A stretch of 64,000 bases of DNA from Streptomyces sp. NBC_01237 (GCF_035917275.1 NZ_CP108508.1:1-64000), one strand, 5' to 3'; counted from the first letter of the stretch, positions 36,365-45,303 are shown. Translations and numbers: made by a program. The notes: generated by a model not told the origin, from the sequence alone.

Positions 36365-37293
36365 TCATGCGACGGCTGCTTCGGAGGCTCGTGATTCGTA
36401 GAAGGTGCCGTCGCGGAGCATGGCGAACAGGACGCTGATCCGTTGGCGTGCGAGGCGGAGGAGGGCTTGAGTGTGGGTCTTTCCTCGGGCGCGTTGTTTG
36501 TCGTAGCAGGTGCGGGAGGCCGGATCAGCGTTCATGCAGGCGAAGGCAGAGAGGAACATGGCACGTTTGAGCTGCCGGTTTCCGCCTCGGGGTGCGTGTT
36601 CGCCGTGGATCGAGGTGCCGGACTGTCTGGTGGTCGGGGCGAGTCCGGCGTAGGAGGCGAGGTGCGCGGCGCTCGGGAACGAGCTGCCGTCGCCGATGGT
36701 GGTCAGCAGGACTGCGGCGGTCCTGACTCCGACGCCGGGCATCAAGGTCAGGACCTGGGAAAGAGGGCGGGCCTCCAGCAGGGTGCTGATCTGGGCTTCC
36801 AGGGCCCGGCGTTGTTCGTGGACGGCTCCCAGCGAGCGGGCCAGGGATGGGATCACGGTGTCGAGGTGCCGGTCCCCGGGACGATGACGGATTGCTCGTC
36901 CAGTGCAGTAAAGACATCGTCGATCAGCCGGGCGGCCATGCGTGGCGCCTTGGGCCGGATCGCCTCGACGAGCCGGCGACGGCCCGCCTTCCGCAGCGAT
37001 GCCGGGGAGCCGTAGCGTTCGAGGAGCCAGGTGACGGCCGGGTGGTCCAGCCGGGGACCGAGAACGCGCTCCAGCGACGGGTGGAACTGGGTGAGCAGGC
37101 CGCGTATCCGGTTGGAGGTCCGGGTGGCCTCGGCGGCGAGGTCCTGGTCGAAGCCGGTCAGGACCGTGAGCTCGGCGGTGATCTCGTCGGTCAGCTCCAG
37201 CGAACGCAGGGTGTGAGGCATGGTGCGGGCGGTGTCCGCGATGACCGCGGCGTCCTTCGCGTCGGTCTTGGCCTCGCCCGGGTAGAGGTCCAG
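36365..37293 (-). pseudogene. IS110-family transposase, 5'-truncated and frameshifted
   Basis: Starts inside DLYPGEAKTDAKDAAVIADT (first catalytic Asp region missing) and runs through TRTSNRIRGLLTQFHPSLER to IVPGTGTSTP; near 36865 the frame changes to continue with DTVIPSLARSLGAVHEQRRA, LMPGVGVRTAAVLL and the Ser region TTRQSGTSIHGEHAPRGG. Very close to the copies at 25832 and 58890. Confidence 0.8.
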
Positions 37294-37474
37294 GCACCCC
37301 ATCGCCTGCCGTTCGTCCATGGGGCAATGGGAACACGAAGGGAGAGCCAGAGGGATCCCGGACATCGGTGCCCGGGATCCTCCGTTCGAATCAGGCACTT
37401 CCCCGGCCGCTCCGGACGTTGGGCGGGAAAGCCCCCGCACAAGAACACCCGCACCGACCGGAGGAACCACCCCC

Positions 37475-37750
37475 ATGCAGAACAGGGCCGAGCCCGCCGT
37501 CGCCCGCAGCGACCGGTACGTACGGGCCCGCGTCAGGATCATCCGCGACCACACCGCCGTCACCGCGGACCCGCCCGTCCACCGGCACTTCACCCAGGGC
37601 GAGGAACTGACCCTCACCCAGTGGGGCAGGGCCGGACATCCTGTCAGCGACGACTGGTGGACATCCCAGAACACCAACACGGCCCACACCGTCCCGGGCG
37701 ACCATGTCATCGTCCTGAGGATCATCGACGAGACATCACCCGCCGGGTAG
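37475..37750 (+). CDS. Small hypothetical protein
   Basis: 91 aa from ATG 37475, 9 bases after GGAGGA. Beta-rich (RYVRARVRIIRDHTAV, HFTQGEELTLTQWGRA, TVPGDHVIVLRIIDET), soluble. No family recognised; small size and context suggest a plasmid-borne accessory gene. Confidence 0.55.
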   Translation: MQNRAEPAVARSDRYVRARVRIIRDHTAVTADPPVHRHFTQGEELTLTQWGRAGHPVSDDWWTSQNTNTAHTVPGDHVIVLRIIDETSPAG

Positions 37751-38001
37751 ACCCGACAAAGCGGCTGCGTGCGGATCAGAAACACCGTTCCCATGACAGT
37801 CACATCTTGCAGGGTGTAGCGCCCCCTGGCAGCAGCACGAACAGCATCAGCTGACGCGCAAGACGCATGATCACGGTGGTGCCGGACCTGAACACTCCGC
37901 GCCCGTCCGACACCACCACACCCAACGGAACGGGCGACAGCCCCTCCCGCAACGACGAACTGCCCGCCAGGGGGTGCGGCCGACCATTTGTCCCTGCTGC
38001 G

Positions 38002-39141
38002 TTATGGAACCGGGGGCAGCCATATGGAAGGGAAGTGGATTTCCGCGGGGACAGGTGTGCCGACAGTAGCGAGAAGCCCGTTGGGAGCCGAACCTGACGC
38101 GTTCCTGAAGGAGACCCTGGCCCCGGAGAACGTAGCTCTGTCTGTCAGGTCATCGAAGTACACCGTCTCGCTGGAGAACGCCGCGCCGTTGAAGTCCACC
38201 GTGCCGCCAGAGAACACCGCGCCCCCGAAGAACACCGTCCCACCAGAGAACGTTGCGCCGCCGAAGTTCGTATAACCGCCCGAGAACGTTGCGCGGTCGA
38301 ATCGCACCATCGTGCCGGAGAATGTCGCGTCTTCGAAGTACACCGACGCGCCAGAGAACGTCGCTCCGCCGAAGAACACCATGCCGCCAGAGAACGTCGC
38401 TCCGCCGAAGGACACCAGTCCGTCGGAGAACGTCGCCCCGCCGAAGGACACCAGTCCGTCGGAGAACGTCGCCCCGCTGAAGTCCATGTCACAGTCGATG
38501 GTGACGCCGTCGAGGTCGAAGTCGCAGCCTTGCCAGGAACGGTGGGTTTCCCGGGGGCGTTGGTAGTGGTCGCTGATGAGGCGCAGGATGGTGTGGCGGA
38601 CCTTGCGGAGGGCCAGGTAGTGGTGGTGTTCGTCTTGGTGGGTGGGGTCGTTGCCGGGGTCGGGGGTGTAGGGGAGCTGGAGGTAGGCACACAGGACGTC
38701 GATGCAGGTCTGGCGCAGGTTGTTGTCGGGGGCGTCGTCGGCGAGGCCGGCCAGGGCGTGGACGCCGCCGAGCCGGACGGCGGGTGAGTCGGATCCGAGT
38801 TTGTCGACGGCCTGGGAGAAGCGTTCGGTGTGGAGGCGGGTGGCTTCGCGGTGGGCGCCGGCCTCGTCGACGCGTTGGCGGCGGTAGGCGACGACCAGGG
38901 CGACGAGTGCACCGGCCCCGGCGACCACGCCGAAGGAGAGCTTGACCAGGTCGAAGAGTGTCTTCGCGTCGAGCTTCGCGGTGGTATCGATCTCCTGGAA
39001 GTCCAGCAGCACTACCAGCCCGTAGAAGACGCCGCCCGCGACCAGGACCGCGGCGGCGAAGGTGAGGGCCAGCGTCCGGCCGACCCTCCACAGCCGCAGC
39101 TCCCGTTCATTCAGTGATCGTGACCTTCGCCTGGACGTCAT
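38002..39141 (-). CDS. Membrane-anchored pentapeptide-repeat-like protein
   Basis: 379 aa from ATG 39141. Two membrane helices (about residues 25-50 LALTFAAAVLVAGGVFYGLV and 68-88 LVKLSFGVVAGAGALVALVV) are followed by a helical region (RFSQAVDKLGSDSPAVRLGG, HALAGLADDAPDNNLRQTCI) and then a repeat domain of about ten units ATFSGGxVxFGG. The units are 11 residues, so the DNA shows 33-bp tandem repeats. Such domains form a right-handed quadrilateral beta-helix and usually bind proteins. The layout is common in Streptomyces; function unknown. Confidence 0.8.
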   Translation of the reverse strand: MTSRRRSRSLNERELRLWRVGRTLALTFAAAVLVAGGVFYGLVVLLDFQEIDTTAKLDAKTLFDLVKLSFGVVAGAGALVALVVAYRRQRVDEAGAHREATRLHTERFSQAVDKLGSDSPAVRLGGVHALAGLADDAPDNNLRQTCIDVLCAYLQLPYTPDPGNDPTHQDEHHHYLALRKVRHTILRLISDHYQRPRETHRSWQGCDFDLDGVTIDCDMDFSGATFSDGLVSFGGATFSDGLVSFGGATFSGGMVFFGGATFSGASVYFEDATFSGTMVRFDRATFSGGYTNFGGATFSGGTVFFGGAVFSGGTVDFNGAAFSSETVYFDDLTDRATFSGARVSFRNASGSAPNGLLATVGTPVPAEIHFPSIWLPPVP

Positions 39142-39557
39142 GACGATGAAGACAAAGCAATGAAGCCGACGGTTGCAGCCGTTGAACCTGCGGGATGGCC
39201 CACTTCCCCGGCCCGCACCGGGCGGTGTTCGCCGCCGAGCCCGGTCACCGGCCGGTCAGGCGTTCTGGACCTGCTGGGCGCGGCCGGGATTCCTCGTGCT
39301 GTCGGCGCCGCCGCCACTACGGGGCACTGTCCGGGGTGTCCGGGAGGTTCAGGCGGCCGAGTGTTTCCAGCAGGTGGGCGACGCGGCCGCCGGGCTCCGG
39401 GCTCCGGGCTCCGGGCTCCGGGCTCCGGGGCATCCTGGACCGCTGCGGCCGCGGTGAGGATGTCCTGCCGGATCTCCGGCGGTGCCTCCCTCCAGTGGGC
39501 CGCCAGCTGACCGAGGCGTGCGGTATCGCCCGGCTCCGGGGCGGGCTGCTCTCCCAT
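39138..39557 (-). CDS. Hypothetical protein with a frame-sensitive 7-bp repeat
   Basis: ATG 39557 overlaps the upstream stop (ATGA). The first ~45 residues are a real-looking acidic helical domain (LGQLAAHWREAPPEIRQDIL). Then five copies of a 7-base repeat lead, in the present frame, into a Pro/Arg-rich tail of doubtful coding value. The +1 frame after the repeat instead reads GGRVAHLLETLGRLNLPDTP and stops soon after; loss of one 7-base unit would select it. The native gene is probably about 78 aa. Confidence 0.5.
   Translation of the reverse strand: MGEQPAPEPGDTARLGQLAAHWREAPPEIRQDILTAAAAVQDAPEPGARSPEPGARRPRRPPAGNTRPPEPPGHPGQCPVVAAAPTARGIPAAPSRSRTPDRPVTGLGGEHRPVRAGEVGHPAGSTAATVGFIALSSSS
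39392..39426. repeat. Simple repeat, GGGCTCC x5
   Basis: Five perfect head-to-tail copies of a 7-base unit inside the reading frame at 39138-39557. Since 7 is not a multiple of 3, any change in copy number shifts the frame. Confidence 0.95.
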
Positions 39558-39781
39558 CAGATCTCCTCCGGCCGCAGGTCCCGGACCCAGCGCCACCGGC
39601 CAGTCGTCTCGGGTGCGTACAGGGACCGGCCGCCGGGGTGCTCTCCGTAGTCGCTGGTGATCGCGGTCCAGGGATCCGGATCACTGGTGCCCACCGGCAC
39701 CACCCACCCATCGAGCGGCCCGCCGTACAGCTCCACCTCGGCCGTCGTGTCGTCCACCACCTCACCGTACGAGGCAGACAC
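39557..39781 (-). CDS. Small hypothetical protein
   Basis: 74 aa from GTG 39781. Contains DTTAEVELYGGPLDGWVVPV and WTAITSDYGEHPGGRSLYAP, then WRWVRDLRPEEI; a pattern familiar from small Streptomyces hypotheticals. It is coupled to the next gene by an ATGA overlap. Function unknown. Confidence 0.6.
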   Translation of the reverse strand: MSASYGEVVDDTTAEVELYGGPLDGWVVPVGTSDPDPWTAITSDYGEHPGGRSLYAPETTGRWRWVRDLRPEEI

Positions 39782-39887
39782 CCCCACAGGTGAGCAATCC
39801 AGCCAGGAAGCGGGAGGACGATGAACCACGACTGTCCCGGAGCCTCCGGCCCGGCCCGCACCGCCCTCGGCGGCCACCCTCCCCCGG

Positions 39888-39962
39888 CACGTCACACCAG
39901 TCACCAGCCTCAACTCTGATGTCCTCCGCCCGGATCCGCCGCCTTCGGGAACCGGGTCGGTG
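39888..39962 (+). repeat. Repeat R3, copy a: leader of the tiny His/Cys gene
   Basis: CACGTCACACCAGTCACCAG ... CCCGGATCCGCCGCCTTCGG ... recurs upstream of the paralogous gene at 43075 (42955-43038) and as an orphan at 52930-53013. It contains direct GTCAC repeats and a CCG/CGG dyad. Likely promoter or 5' leader. Confidence 0.75.
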
Positions 39963-40003
39963 TACGGAAGTACCGCACCACGTCACCCACCAGGAGGACC
40001 CGC

Positions 40004-40126
40004 GTGATCGCTACCGTGCACGACGGCCAGGACCACCACGAGGACTGCGTGTACGCGCAGTCCATCACGGAGCCGTGCCGCTGCGAGGGTGTCCTCCTCT
40101 CGGAACGGGAGGAGGAGATCGCCTGA
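40004..40126 (+). CDS. Tiny His/Cys-rich protein, paralogue 1
   Basis: 40 aa from GTG 40004, 7 bases after AGGAGGA. Sequence has VHDGQDHHEDCVYAQ, then PCRCEG and an acidic end (SEREEEIA). The spacing HH-x2-C-x9-C-x-C is shared with the gene at 43075 and the tail at 10228-10348, arguing for selection on a metal site. Too short for routine gene callers. Function unknown. Confidence 0.65.
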   Translation: MIATVHDGQDHHEDCVYAQSITEPCRCEGVLLSEREEEIA

Positions 40127-40301
40127 CGGGGGCTCTGCTGCCCTGCGGCCGGTAAGGCGGGTCCGGAGCAAGTCGTCACCGCTGGAGCCGCCGCCGCTTC
40201 CGGAAACCCTCCACAGCGCGTGCCGCACCGGGGCCTCGGCTTCATAGAACCGAATCGCTGCCACGCCTTCTGGTGTTTGTTCAGCTAAATGATCGACAAA
40301 A

Positions 40302-40333
40302 GGAGCTACCCGCCGTTTCAGGCGGGTAGCTCC
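40302..40333 (-). terminator. 13-bp perfect stem-loop terminator
   Basis: GGAGCTACCCGCC-GTTTCA-GGCGGGTAGCTCC. It lies downstream of the interrupted secreted-protein gene on the minus strand. Confidence 0.75.
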
Positions 40334-40647
40334 CTAGCAGATTTTCCGCGAGATTCAGCTGAAGGGTTCGAGAATAGCTTCTCAGACCCAAATGAACAGA
40401 TAGTACATAGCTCCGTACGGGCTGCAGTACGATGGATGGTTCGCCGATCCCGGACGCCCTGCTCTCGCCACCTCGCATGCGGCAAAGGTCAAATAAGCAC
40501 CCGCAAAAGCATAGGCTGACTCTTTAGCCGGGCTCGTGGCTGATGTCAGGACGTTGGCCGATTGTGTGGCGGTCTGGGGCTGTGCTGCATGAGCGGGAAC
40601 GGTAATGGCGCCCATGGCGAGAACGACTCCGATGGCTGTCCCCGTAA

Positions 40648-41545
40648 GAGCTCGTAACACGATCTTGTTGAGATGCCCTGGTAGGCCGTGACCGGTGTGA
40701 TGATTCGGCCGTTCGTGAGGTGTGGGTACTCGACCGTGGATCGTGGACGATGGGTTGTGGGCGTTGATCGAGCCGTTGCTGCCTCCGTGGCCGGAACGGT
40801 CGCCGGGACCGAGGCCGGTGTCGGACCGGCTCTGCCTGCAGGGCGTCCTGTTCGTCCTCTACAACGACATAGCCTGGCAACTCCTGCCGATGGAGCTGGG
40901 GTTCGGCTCGGGGCAGACGTGCTGGCGCCGCCTGGAGCGATGGCAGAAAGCAGGGGTCTTCGACCGGCTGCACCGGGTCCTGCTCGCTGAGCTGAACGCG
41001 GCCGGCGAGCTCGACTGGTCGCGGGCATGCGTGGATGGTTCTCACATCCGCGCGAAAAGGGGGGCGCCGACACCGGTCCGTCGCCGGTCGACCGGCGGAA
41101 GACGGGCAGCAAACACCACCTGATCTGCGACGGACGTGGCACTCCGCTGAAGGTGATCACGACCGCGGCCAACGTCAACGACGTCACCCAGACCCTCGCC
41201 CTGGTCGACGGCATCCCACCCGTCGCAGGACGCCCCGGCCGGCCCCGCAGACGGCCCGAGGCTCTGCTCGGCGACAAGGGATACGACTCAAACCCCAACC
41301 GTGACGAGCTCCGTCGCCGGCGAATCCTGCCCGTCATCTCCCGCAAGGGATCACCGAACATCAAAGGCATCGGCAAGCTCCGCTACGTCGTGGAGCAGAC
41401 CTTCGCCCTGCTCCACCACTTCAAGCGCCTCGCAGTCCGCTGGGAACGCCGCACCGAACTCCACGACGCCTTCGTCTCCCTCGCCTGCAGCCTGATCTGC
41501 TTCAGACGCCTCAAGAAGACCCACTCATGATCGTGTTACGAGCTC
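40648..41545. mobile_element. Complete IS5-family (IS427-like) element, 898 bp
   Basis: Terminal inverted repeats GAGCTCGTAACACGATC start at both edges, and TAA is duplicated on both sides (40645-40647, 41546-41548), fitting the TNA target of IS427-group elements. It carries a two-frame transposase and is inserted in a secreted-protein gene. Confidence 0.92.
40722..41530 (+). CDS. IS5-family transposase in two overlapping frames
   Basis: OrfA from GTG 40722 reads WIVDDGLWALIEPLLPPWPE ... ELGFGSGQTCWRRLERWQKA ... CVDGSHIRAKRGAP. OrfB ends at 41530 and reads RKTGSKHHLICDGRGTPLKV ... LLGDKGYDSNPNRDEL ... KLRYVVEQTFALLHHFKRLA. They overlap around CGAAAAGGGGGGC near 41052, a classic slippery run, so the DDE enzyme is probably made by programmed frameshifting, as in other IS427-group elements. 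Confidence 0.88.
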
Positions 41546-41874
41546 TAAGGGCGCGACAGATTCGCATGATGTCTCCTTTCCAGCGCGGCCCAGAGTTTCC
41601 GGGTCGTCGCGTGATACCACATAGCTTGCCGCCAGCGGGAACGATCTCAGCTAGTTCCTCAACGCTGACTGGCGTTGCGTGTCTTGGTGACTGCGGCGGC
41701 CGGCCAGAACGAGAACACACCCTCTGATTGGTTGTCCGGTTGAGGCCTCAGCCGCAGCCCTTGTGCTTGCTAAGAATGACGTATGAGGCCGACCGGCTTC
41801 TTGTACGAAAGCGCACTTGTCCGCCCTGCTTCCCGGTGGCGGCCAGCGTGCCCGAGTGACGAGAGGACGGGCCG

Positions 41875-42896
41875 ATGGCGCTGGAGGACCGCGGAGAGAA
41901 CGCGGAGCAACGGCCACCAGCAGGGTTACGCAGCCAGCTGATCAGATACCGGGATACCGGACGCCCGGAGCGCAGCCGCCGAGGGTCACGCTTCCCGCTG
42001 CCAGGGTGACTCTTCTTCTCGGATGGGGGGAGCCGCTACATATCCACGGCGGCTCCAACCGGTCTGGGGCGGTGGAACATTGGTCTTCGATGCTTGCAGG
42101 CCCGCAGTCTGCTCCCTTCCTGGCTGGCTACCAGGGGGCCGGATACGCGATCGAAGTTGAATTCACCCCTCTCGGTGCGCACATGTGTCTGGGCCTGCCT
42201 CTGCACCACCTTGCCGACGCGGTACTGCACCCCGACGACGTCATGGGTGCGGGCTGGACTGCCAGGATCACTGAGCGGATCGCCGTCGCTCCGGACTGGC
42301 ACACTCGGTGGGCCATCATCAACAGCACCCTGACAAAGCAGCTGGTCGACAGCCCTCCCGTGCCGCCTGTTGTAATCGAGGCGTGGCATGCTCTGTGGTC
42401 CAACCACGGGGCCCTCACCACGAGAGAGTTGACTCAGAGATCCGGCCGGGGAAGTCGCCGCCTCCAGACCCTGTTCCGTGAGTACATAGGCATCCCGCCG
42501 CAGACTCTGTCCAGGATCATCCGCTTCCAGTACGCGCTCAAGATTCCGTCTCACGGCTACCAATCCCTGGCAGAGCTCGCGGCCATCAGCGGCTACCACG
42601 ATCAGGCGCACATGAACCGGGACTTCCGCGCGCTGGCCGGCCGCACTCCCGGACAACTGCGTCCCCTTGCCGATCGGGCGACGTTGGCTGGGGGCACCGG
42701 CCACGACAGCTGCTTCACCGACTTCTTCGCCGGCCGCACACAACTCCCTCGTGGATACGCATCGCCCGGTACACCACCTCCAAGGTGCGGACCCGCCGGG
42801 CAGGCGTCACCGCCCGTCCGTCCCGGAGCCGCGGGCCGGCACCGCCCTCCCCCACCACCGACACCGGGACCGGTGCGTCGCACCTCGACGCCCTGA
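41875..42896 (+). pseudogene. AraC-family transcriptional regulator, N-terminally frameshifted
   Basis: ATG 41875 after GAGAGGACG starts ALEDRGENAEQRPPAGLRSQ and LIRYR; near 41950 one G of a GGGG run seems missing and the frame changes to GYRTPGAQPPRVTLPAARVT. The C-terminal HTH is good: ELTQRSGRGSRRLQTLFREY, IRFQYALKI, SLAELAAISGYHDQAHMNRD, then FRALAGRTPGQLR. A C-terminal Pro/Arg tail after 42730 is probably non-native. Intact function is possible only if the indel is artefactual. Confidence 0.7.
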
Positions 42897-42954
42897 TCCC
42901 GGAAATCCGTCGCAGCCGGACCCGTCACCGCACTCCGATGCGGTAAACCCTCCG

Positions 42955-43038
42955 GCACGTCACACCCGTCACACCAGCTTCAACTTTGCTGTCTTCCGCC
43001 CGGATCCGCCCCCCTTCGGGCATCGGGGCGGTGTGCGG
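42955..43038 (+). repeat. Repeat R3, copy b: leader of the second His/Cys gene
   Basis: Diverged copy of 39888-39962; homology continues through the GTACCGCACCAC...GGAGGACCCGCGTG ribosome region into the gene. Leader and gene were therefore duplicated as a unit. Confidence 0.75.
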
Positions 43039-43074
43039 GAGTACCGCACCACTTCACCCACCGGGAGGACCCGC

Positions 43075-43209
43075 GTGACCGAGACCGTGCACGACGGCCA
43101 GGACCACCACGACGACTGCATGTACCCGACCTTCGCCAACCCGGAATCATGCAACTGCGCCGAACCCCTCCTAGACGAGGTCTGGCCCCAGGACGAGGAC
43201 GCGGCCTGA
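43075..43209 (+). CDS. Tiny His/Cys-rich protein, paralogue 2
   Basis: 44 aa from GTG 43075, preceded by GGGAGGA. It reads TETVHDGQDHHDDCMYPTFA, then SCNCAEPLLDEVW and an acidic end. The first 17 residues are nearly the same as in paralogue 1, but the middle diverged while HH, C and CxC stayed, as expected under selection. A 15-bp perfect stem-loop follows. Function unknown. Confidence 0.7.
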   Translation: MTETVHDGQDHHDDCMYPTFANPESCNCAEPLLDEVWPQDEDAA

Positions 43210-43262
43210 CGAGCGCTCTGCTGCCCTGCGGCTACCGCAGGGCACCCGGGTGCCACCGCCCG

Positions 43263-43297
43263 GCCCATTGCGCCCCGGGACCCGGGGCGCAATGGGC
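43263..43297 (+). terminator. 15-bp perfect stem-loop terminator
   Basis: GCCCATTGCGCCCCG-GGACC-CGGGGCGCAATGGGC, 53 bases after the tiny gene. Confidence 0.8.
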
Positions 43298-43298
43298 G

Positions 43299-43336
43299 TG
43301 ACACCAGGCATGGCCGGTCGTTGAACCCGGTCGGGA
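43299..43336. repeat. Repeat R4, copy b (short)
   Basis: GTGACACCAGGCATGGCCGG then TCGTTGAACCCGG, related to 32273-32361 and 51859-51944; here the strong hairpin lies on the other side. Confidence 0.45.
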
Positions 43337-43437
43337 TAGACGTCACGTCATGTCGCACGGAGTCCCTGGGCGCTCATCCGTCCAGGGTCTCCTGCTGTCC
43401 GACACCATGCCCGCCCTCACGCGAGAGGATCCGACCC

Positions 43438-43665
43438 ATGACCGAGACCGACCGCACCAACCGCGGCGAGCCCACCGCTTCCCTGCTCCAGCACATCGAG
43501 GAGCTACGGGGCGCACTCGCGCACGCAACCCGCCTGCTCTCCCACTCCGCCTGACGCGAGGCGGCCGACAACCCCGGCCACACGGAGCGGCTGATGACGG
43601 CTGCCGAGCACATGACGGATCTCCTGAACCGCACCGCACCGGCCACGGCCCCAGCCCGCCGCTGA
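43438..43665 (+). pseudogene. Small hypothetical gene with an in-frame TGA
   Basis: ATG 43438 starts TETDRTNRGEPTASLLQHIE then ELRGALAHATRLLSHSA and TGA at 43552. The same frame continues with REAADNPGHTERLMTAAEHM and DLLNRTAPATAPARR to TGA 43663. Coding bias persists on both sides, so a 75-aa helical protein was cut by a nonsense change (for example CGA or TGG to TGA). Confidence 0.6.
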
Positions 43666-44097
43666 CCCAAATCCTGACCCGACATCTCCTCCGGCTATCG
43701 CGGAGAAAGATGTGTCGGTCTGCGGAACCGGCTTGCCCGCACGGTCTGACCTGCGTGAACGGGCGGACAGCCGAAACAGGGGTTCACACCTCCGGCAGTA
43801 CCTCCGGTGCAACCCACGGTCCCCTGTGCAGACAACTGTGGAGCCATCCTTCTGCACCCCCTCCGGGCGCCCCTGACGGCTCCGAAAGGGCGCTGAGCAG
43901 CCGTCAGGGAGCCTGCGGAGCGAGGCATGCGCAACCGGGGCCGGACAAGCCCACCCTGCTTGATGGCTGATCACCAAGGTGGGGCCGTGGCTGGTGCCAG
44001 CTCTAGTGCCGCATCAGAGAGCCTTCGCCCTGTTGTGCGGTTGCGACCTGTACGGTCCTCGGATCGGGAGAGTAGGTCCGACTTGGGCGGTCGAGTC
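43666..44097. other. Intergenic region
   Basis: No gene I can support. A CTGACGGCT...AGCCGTCAG dyad occurs near 43875-43910. Confidence 0.35.
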
Positions 44098-44689
44098 CTA
44101 ACTGCTGGTTCCGTAGGCGGCCATGAACATGTCCAGCAGTCCGTCGACCGCGTGCTCGTCGATGGGGCGGGTTGACAGGAGGCTGCGGTAGTACAGCGTG
44201 CCGCACAGCACCTCGGCGGCGAATTCCAGATTCGCTTCCGCGGTCAGTTCACCGGTGCGCTGGGCGCGGGTGATTCGGTCGAGGGTGCTCTGTTCGGCGG
44301 TGACCAGGAATCGCTCGTGGAGGGTCGCCCGCAGCATTGAATCGGCCTGCGCCTCGGCGATGACTGCGCGGTAGACGGGGCCGATCGGCGGGCTGGAGAG
44401 GGCGAGGCCCGAGCGTAGGAACTGTTCGCGCAAATCTGCGCGGACGTTCCCGGTGTCGCGGTAGTCCAGGTCGCTGATCCACACGCGGCTGAGCGCATCC
44501 AGCAGCAGCGCCGACATGGACGGCCAGCGCCGGTAGATCGTGTGTTTTCCGACCCCGGCCTTTCGGCCGACCGCCTCGATGCTCAGACCCGCGTATCCGA
44601 CCTCCGCAGCCCAGATCGAGGGTTACCTGCAGCAGCGCTTCGGTGCGCGCGGCGCCTCGGCGCCTCGGCGTGGCGGGCGTGTCGGTCAT
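44098..44689 (-). pseudogene. TetR-family regulator, frameshifted in the HTH
   Basis: From ATG 44689: [20 protein letters not shown] then VTLDL; an extra base in a GGG run near 44612 shifts the frame, after which [20 protein letters not shown] and [20 protein letters not shown] complete a standard TetR HTH. The rest (to 44098) is an intact ligand-binding domain. Twin palindromes lie just upstream, so the native gene was self-regulated and divergent from the DUF1801 gene. Confidence 0.8.
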
Positions 44690-44700
44690 GCCGCCACCCT

Positions 44701-44778
44701 AACGGCACATGGCGTGCCGTTGACAATGTGGAGGGCTGCGCGCAGCATTCGGACTCGATCGGCACGTCGCGTGCCGAT
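44701..44778. promoter_or_regulatory. Two TetR-type operators in a divergent promoter
   Basis: AACGGCAC-N5-GTGCCGTT (44701-44721) and ATCGGCAC-N5-GTGCCGAT (44758-44778) share arms and spacer length. They lie between the TetR gene and the DUF1801 gene, centred 57 bp apart. Confidence 0.85.
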
Positions 44779-44850
44779 GTCGGATGTGGCGGCACGTCGC
44801 CACCCACGCGCCCTAGATCCAACACATCAGACCCCAGAGGGAGATCTGCC

Positions 44851-45303
44851 ATGAGCAGCACCGAAAGCGGCACGCACGAGGGATTCACGGCCGAGGAGCG
44901 GGCCGCGATGAAGGACCACGCCCAAGAGCTGAAGACGGCAGCCCGCCGCAGCCCGCGCGCGGACAAGGCGGCGGAGGCGAAGCGGGACGTGCTCGCGAAG
45001 ATCACCGAGATGCAGGACTCGGACCGGATCATGGCTGAGCGGGTCCATGCCGTCATCACGGCCAGCGCCCCGGCCCTCGCGCCGAAGCTCTGGTACGGGA
45101 TGCCCGCCTACGCACTGGACGGCAAGGTCGTGTGCTTCTTCCAGAGCGCGGAGAAGTTCAAGGCGCGCTATGCGACGCTCGGGTTCAGCGACCAGGCGAA
45201 GCTGGACGAGGGCACGATGTGGGCGGCCGGTTTCGCCCTCACCGAGGTGAGGGCCGAGGTGGAGGCGCGGATCGGTGCGCTCGTGAAGCAGGCCGTGAGT
45301 TGA
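44851..45303 (+). CDS. DUF1801 (iron-chaperone-like) protein
   Basis: 150 aa from ATG 44851 with AGGGAG upstream. Motifs [40 protein letters not shown] and [20 protein letters not shown] are DUF1801 (YdhG-like). The conserved WYGMPAY segment is intact. Cytoplasmic; biochemical role not settled. Regulated by the divergent TetR, judging from the shared operators. Confidence 0.85.
   Translation: MSSTESGTHEGFTAEERAAMKDHAQELKTAARRSPRADKAAEAKRDVLAKITEMQDSDRIMAERVHAVITASAPALAPKLWYGMPAYALDGKVVCFFQSAEKFKARYATLGFSDQAKLDEGTMWAAGFALTEVRAEVEARIGALVKQAVS

Larger units (their letters stand above)
40382..41567 (-). pseudogene. Small secreted protein gene interrupted by an IS5 element
   Basis: Removing the IS (40648-41545) and one TAA copy restores a frame starting at ATG 41567 (AAAGGAG upstream): MRICRALTGTAIGVVLAMGA, signal end VPAHA, and a mature part ending YCSPYGAMYYLFIWV at 40382. 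The native product has 94 aa, a cleavable signal peptide and two Cys. The insertion lies in the signal-peptide codons, so export is abolished, although a GTG in the IS end could start a chimeric version (from 40660). Confidence 0.8.

Noticed and set aside
37370..37400. GTTCGAATC-like string suggesting a tRNA T-arm
   Set aside because: No acceptor, D or anticodon stem could be drawn around it.
38137..38480. Regularly spaced repeats as a CRISPR array
   Set aside because: The repeats are 33-bp coding units of a pentapeptide-like protein, contiguous and without spacers; no cas genes anywhere in the window.
41000..41070. Frameshift in the IS5 transposase as decay
   Set aside because: The run AAAAGGGGGG at the overlap and the intact IS ends and target duplication fit programmed frameshifting of IS427-group elements better.
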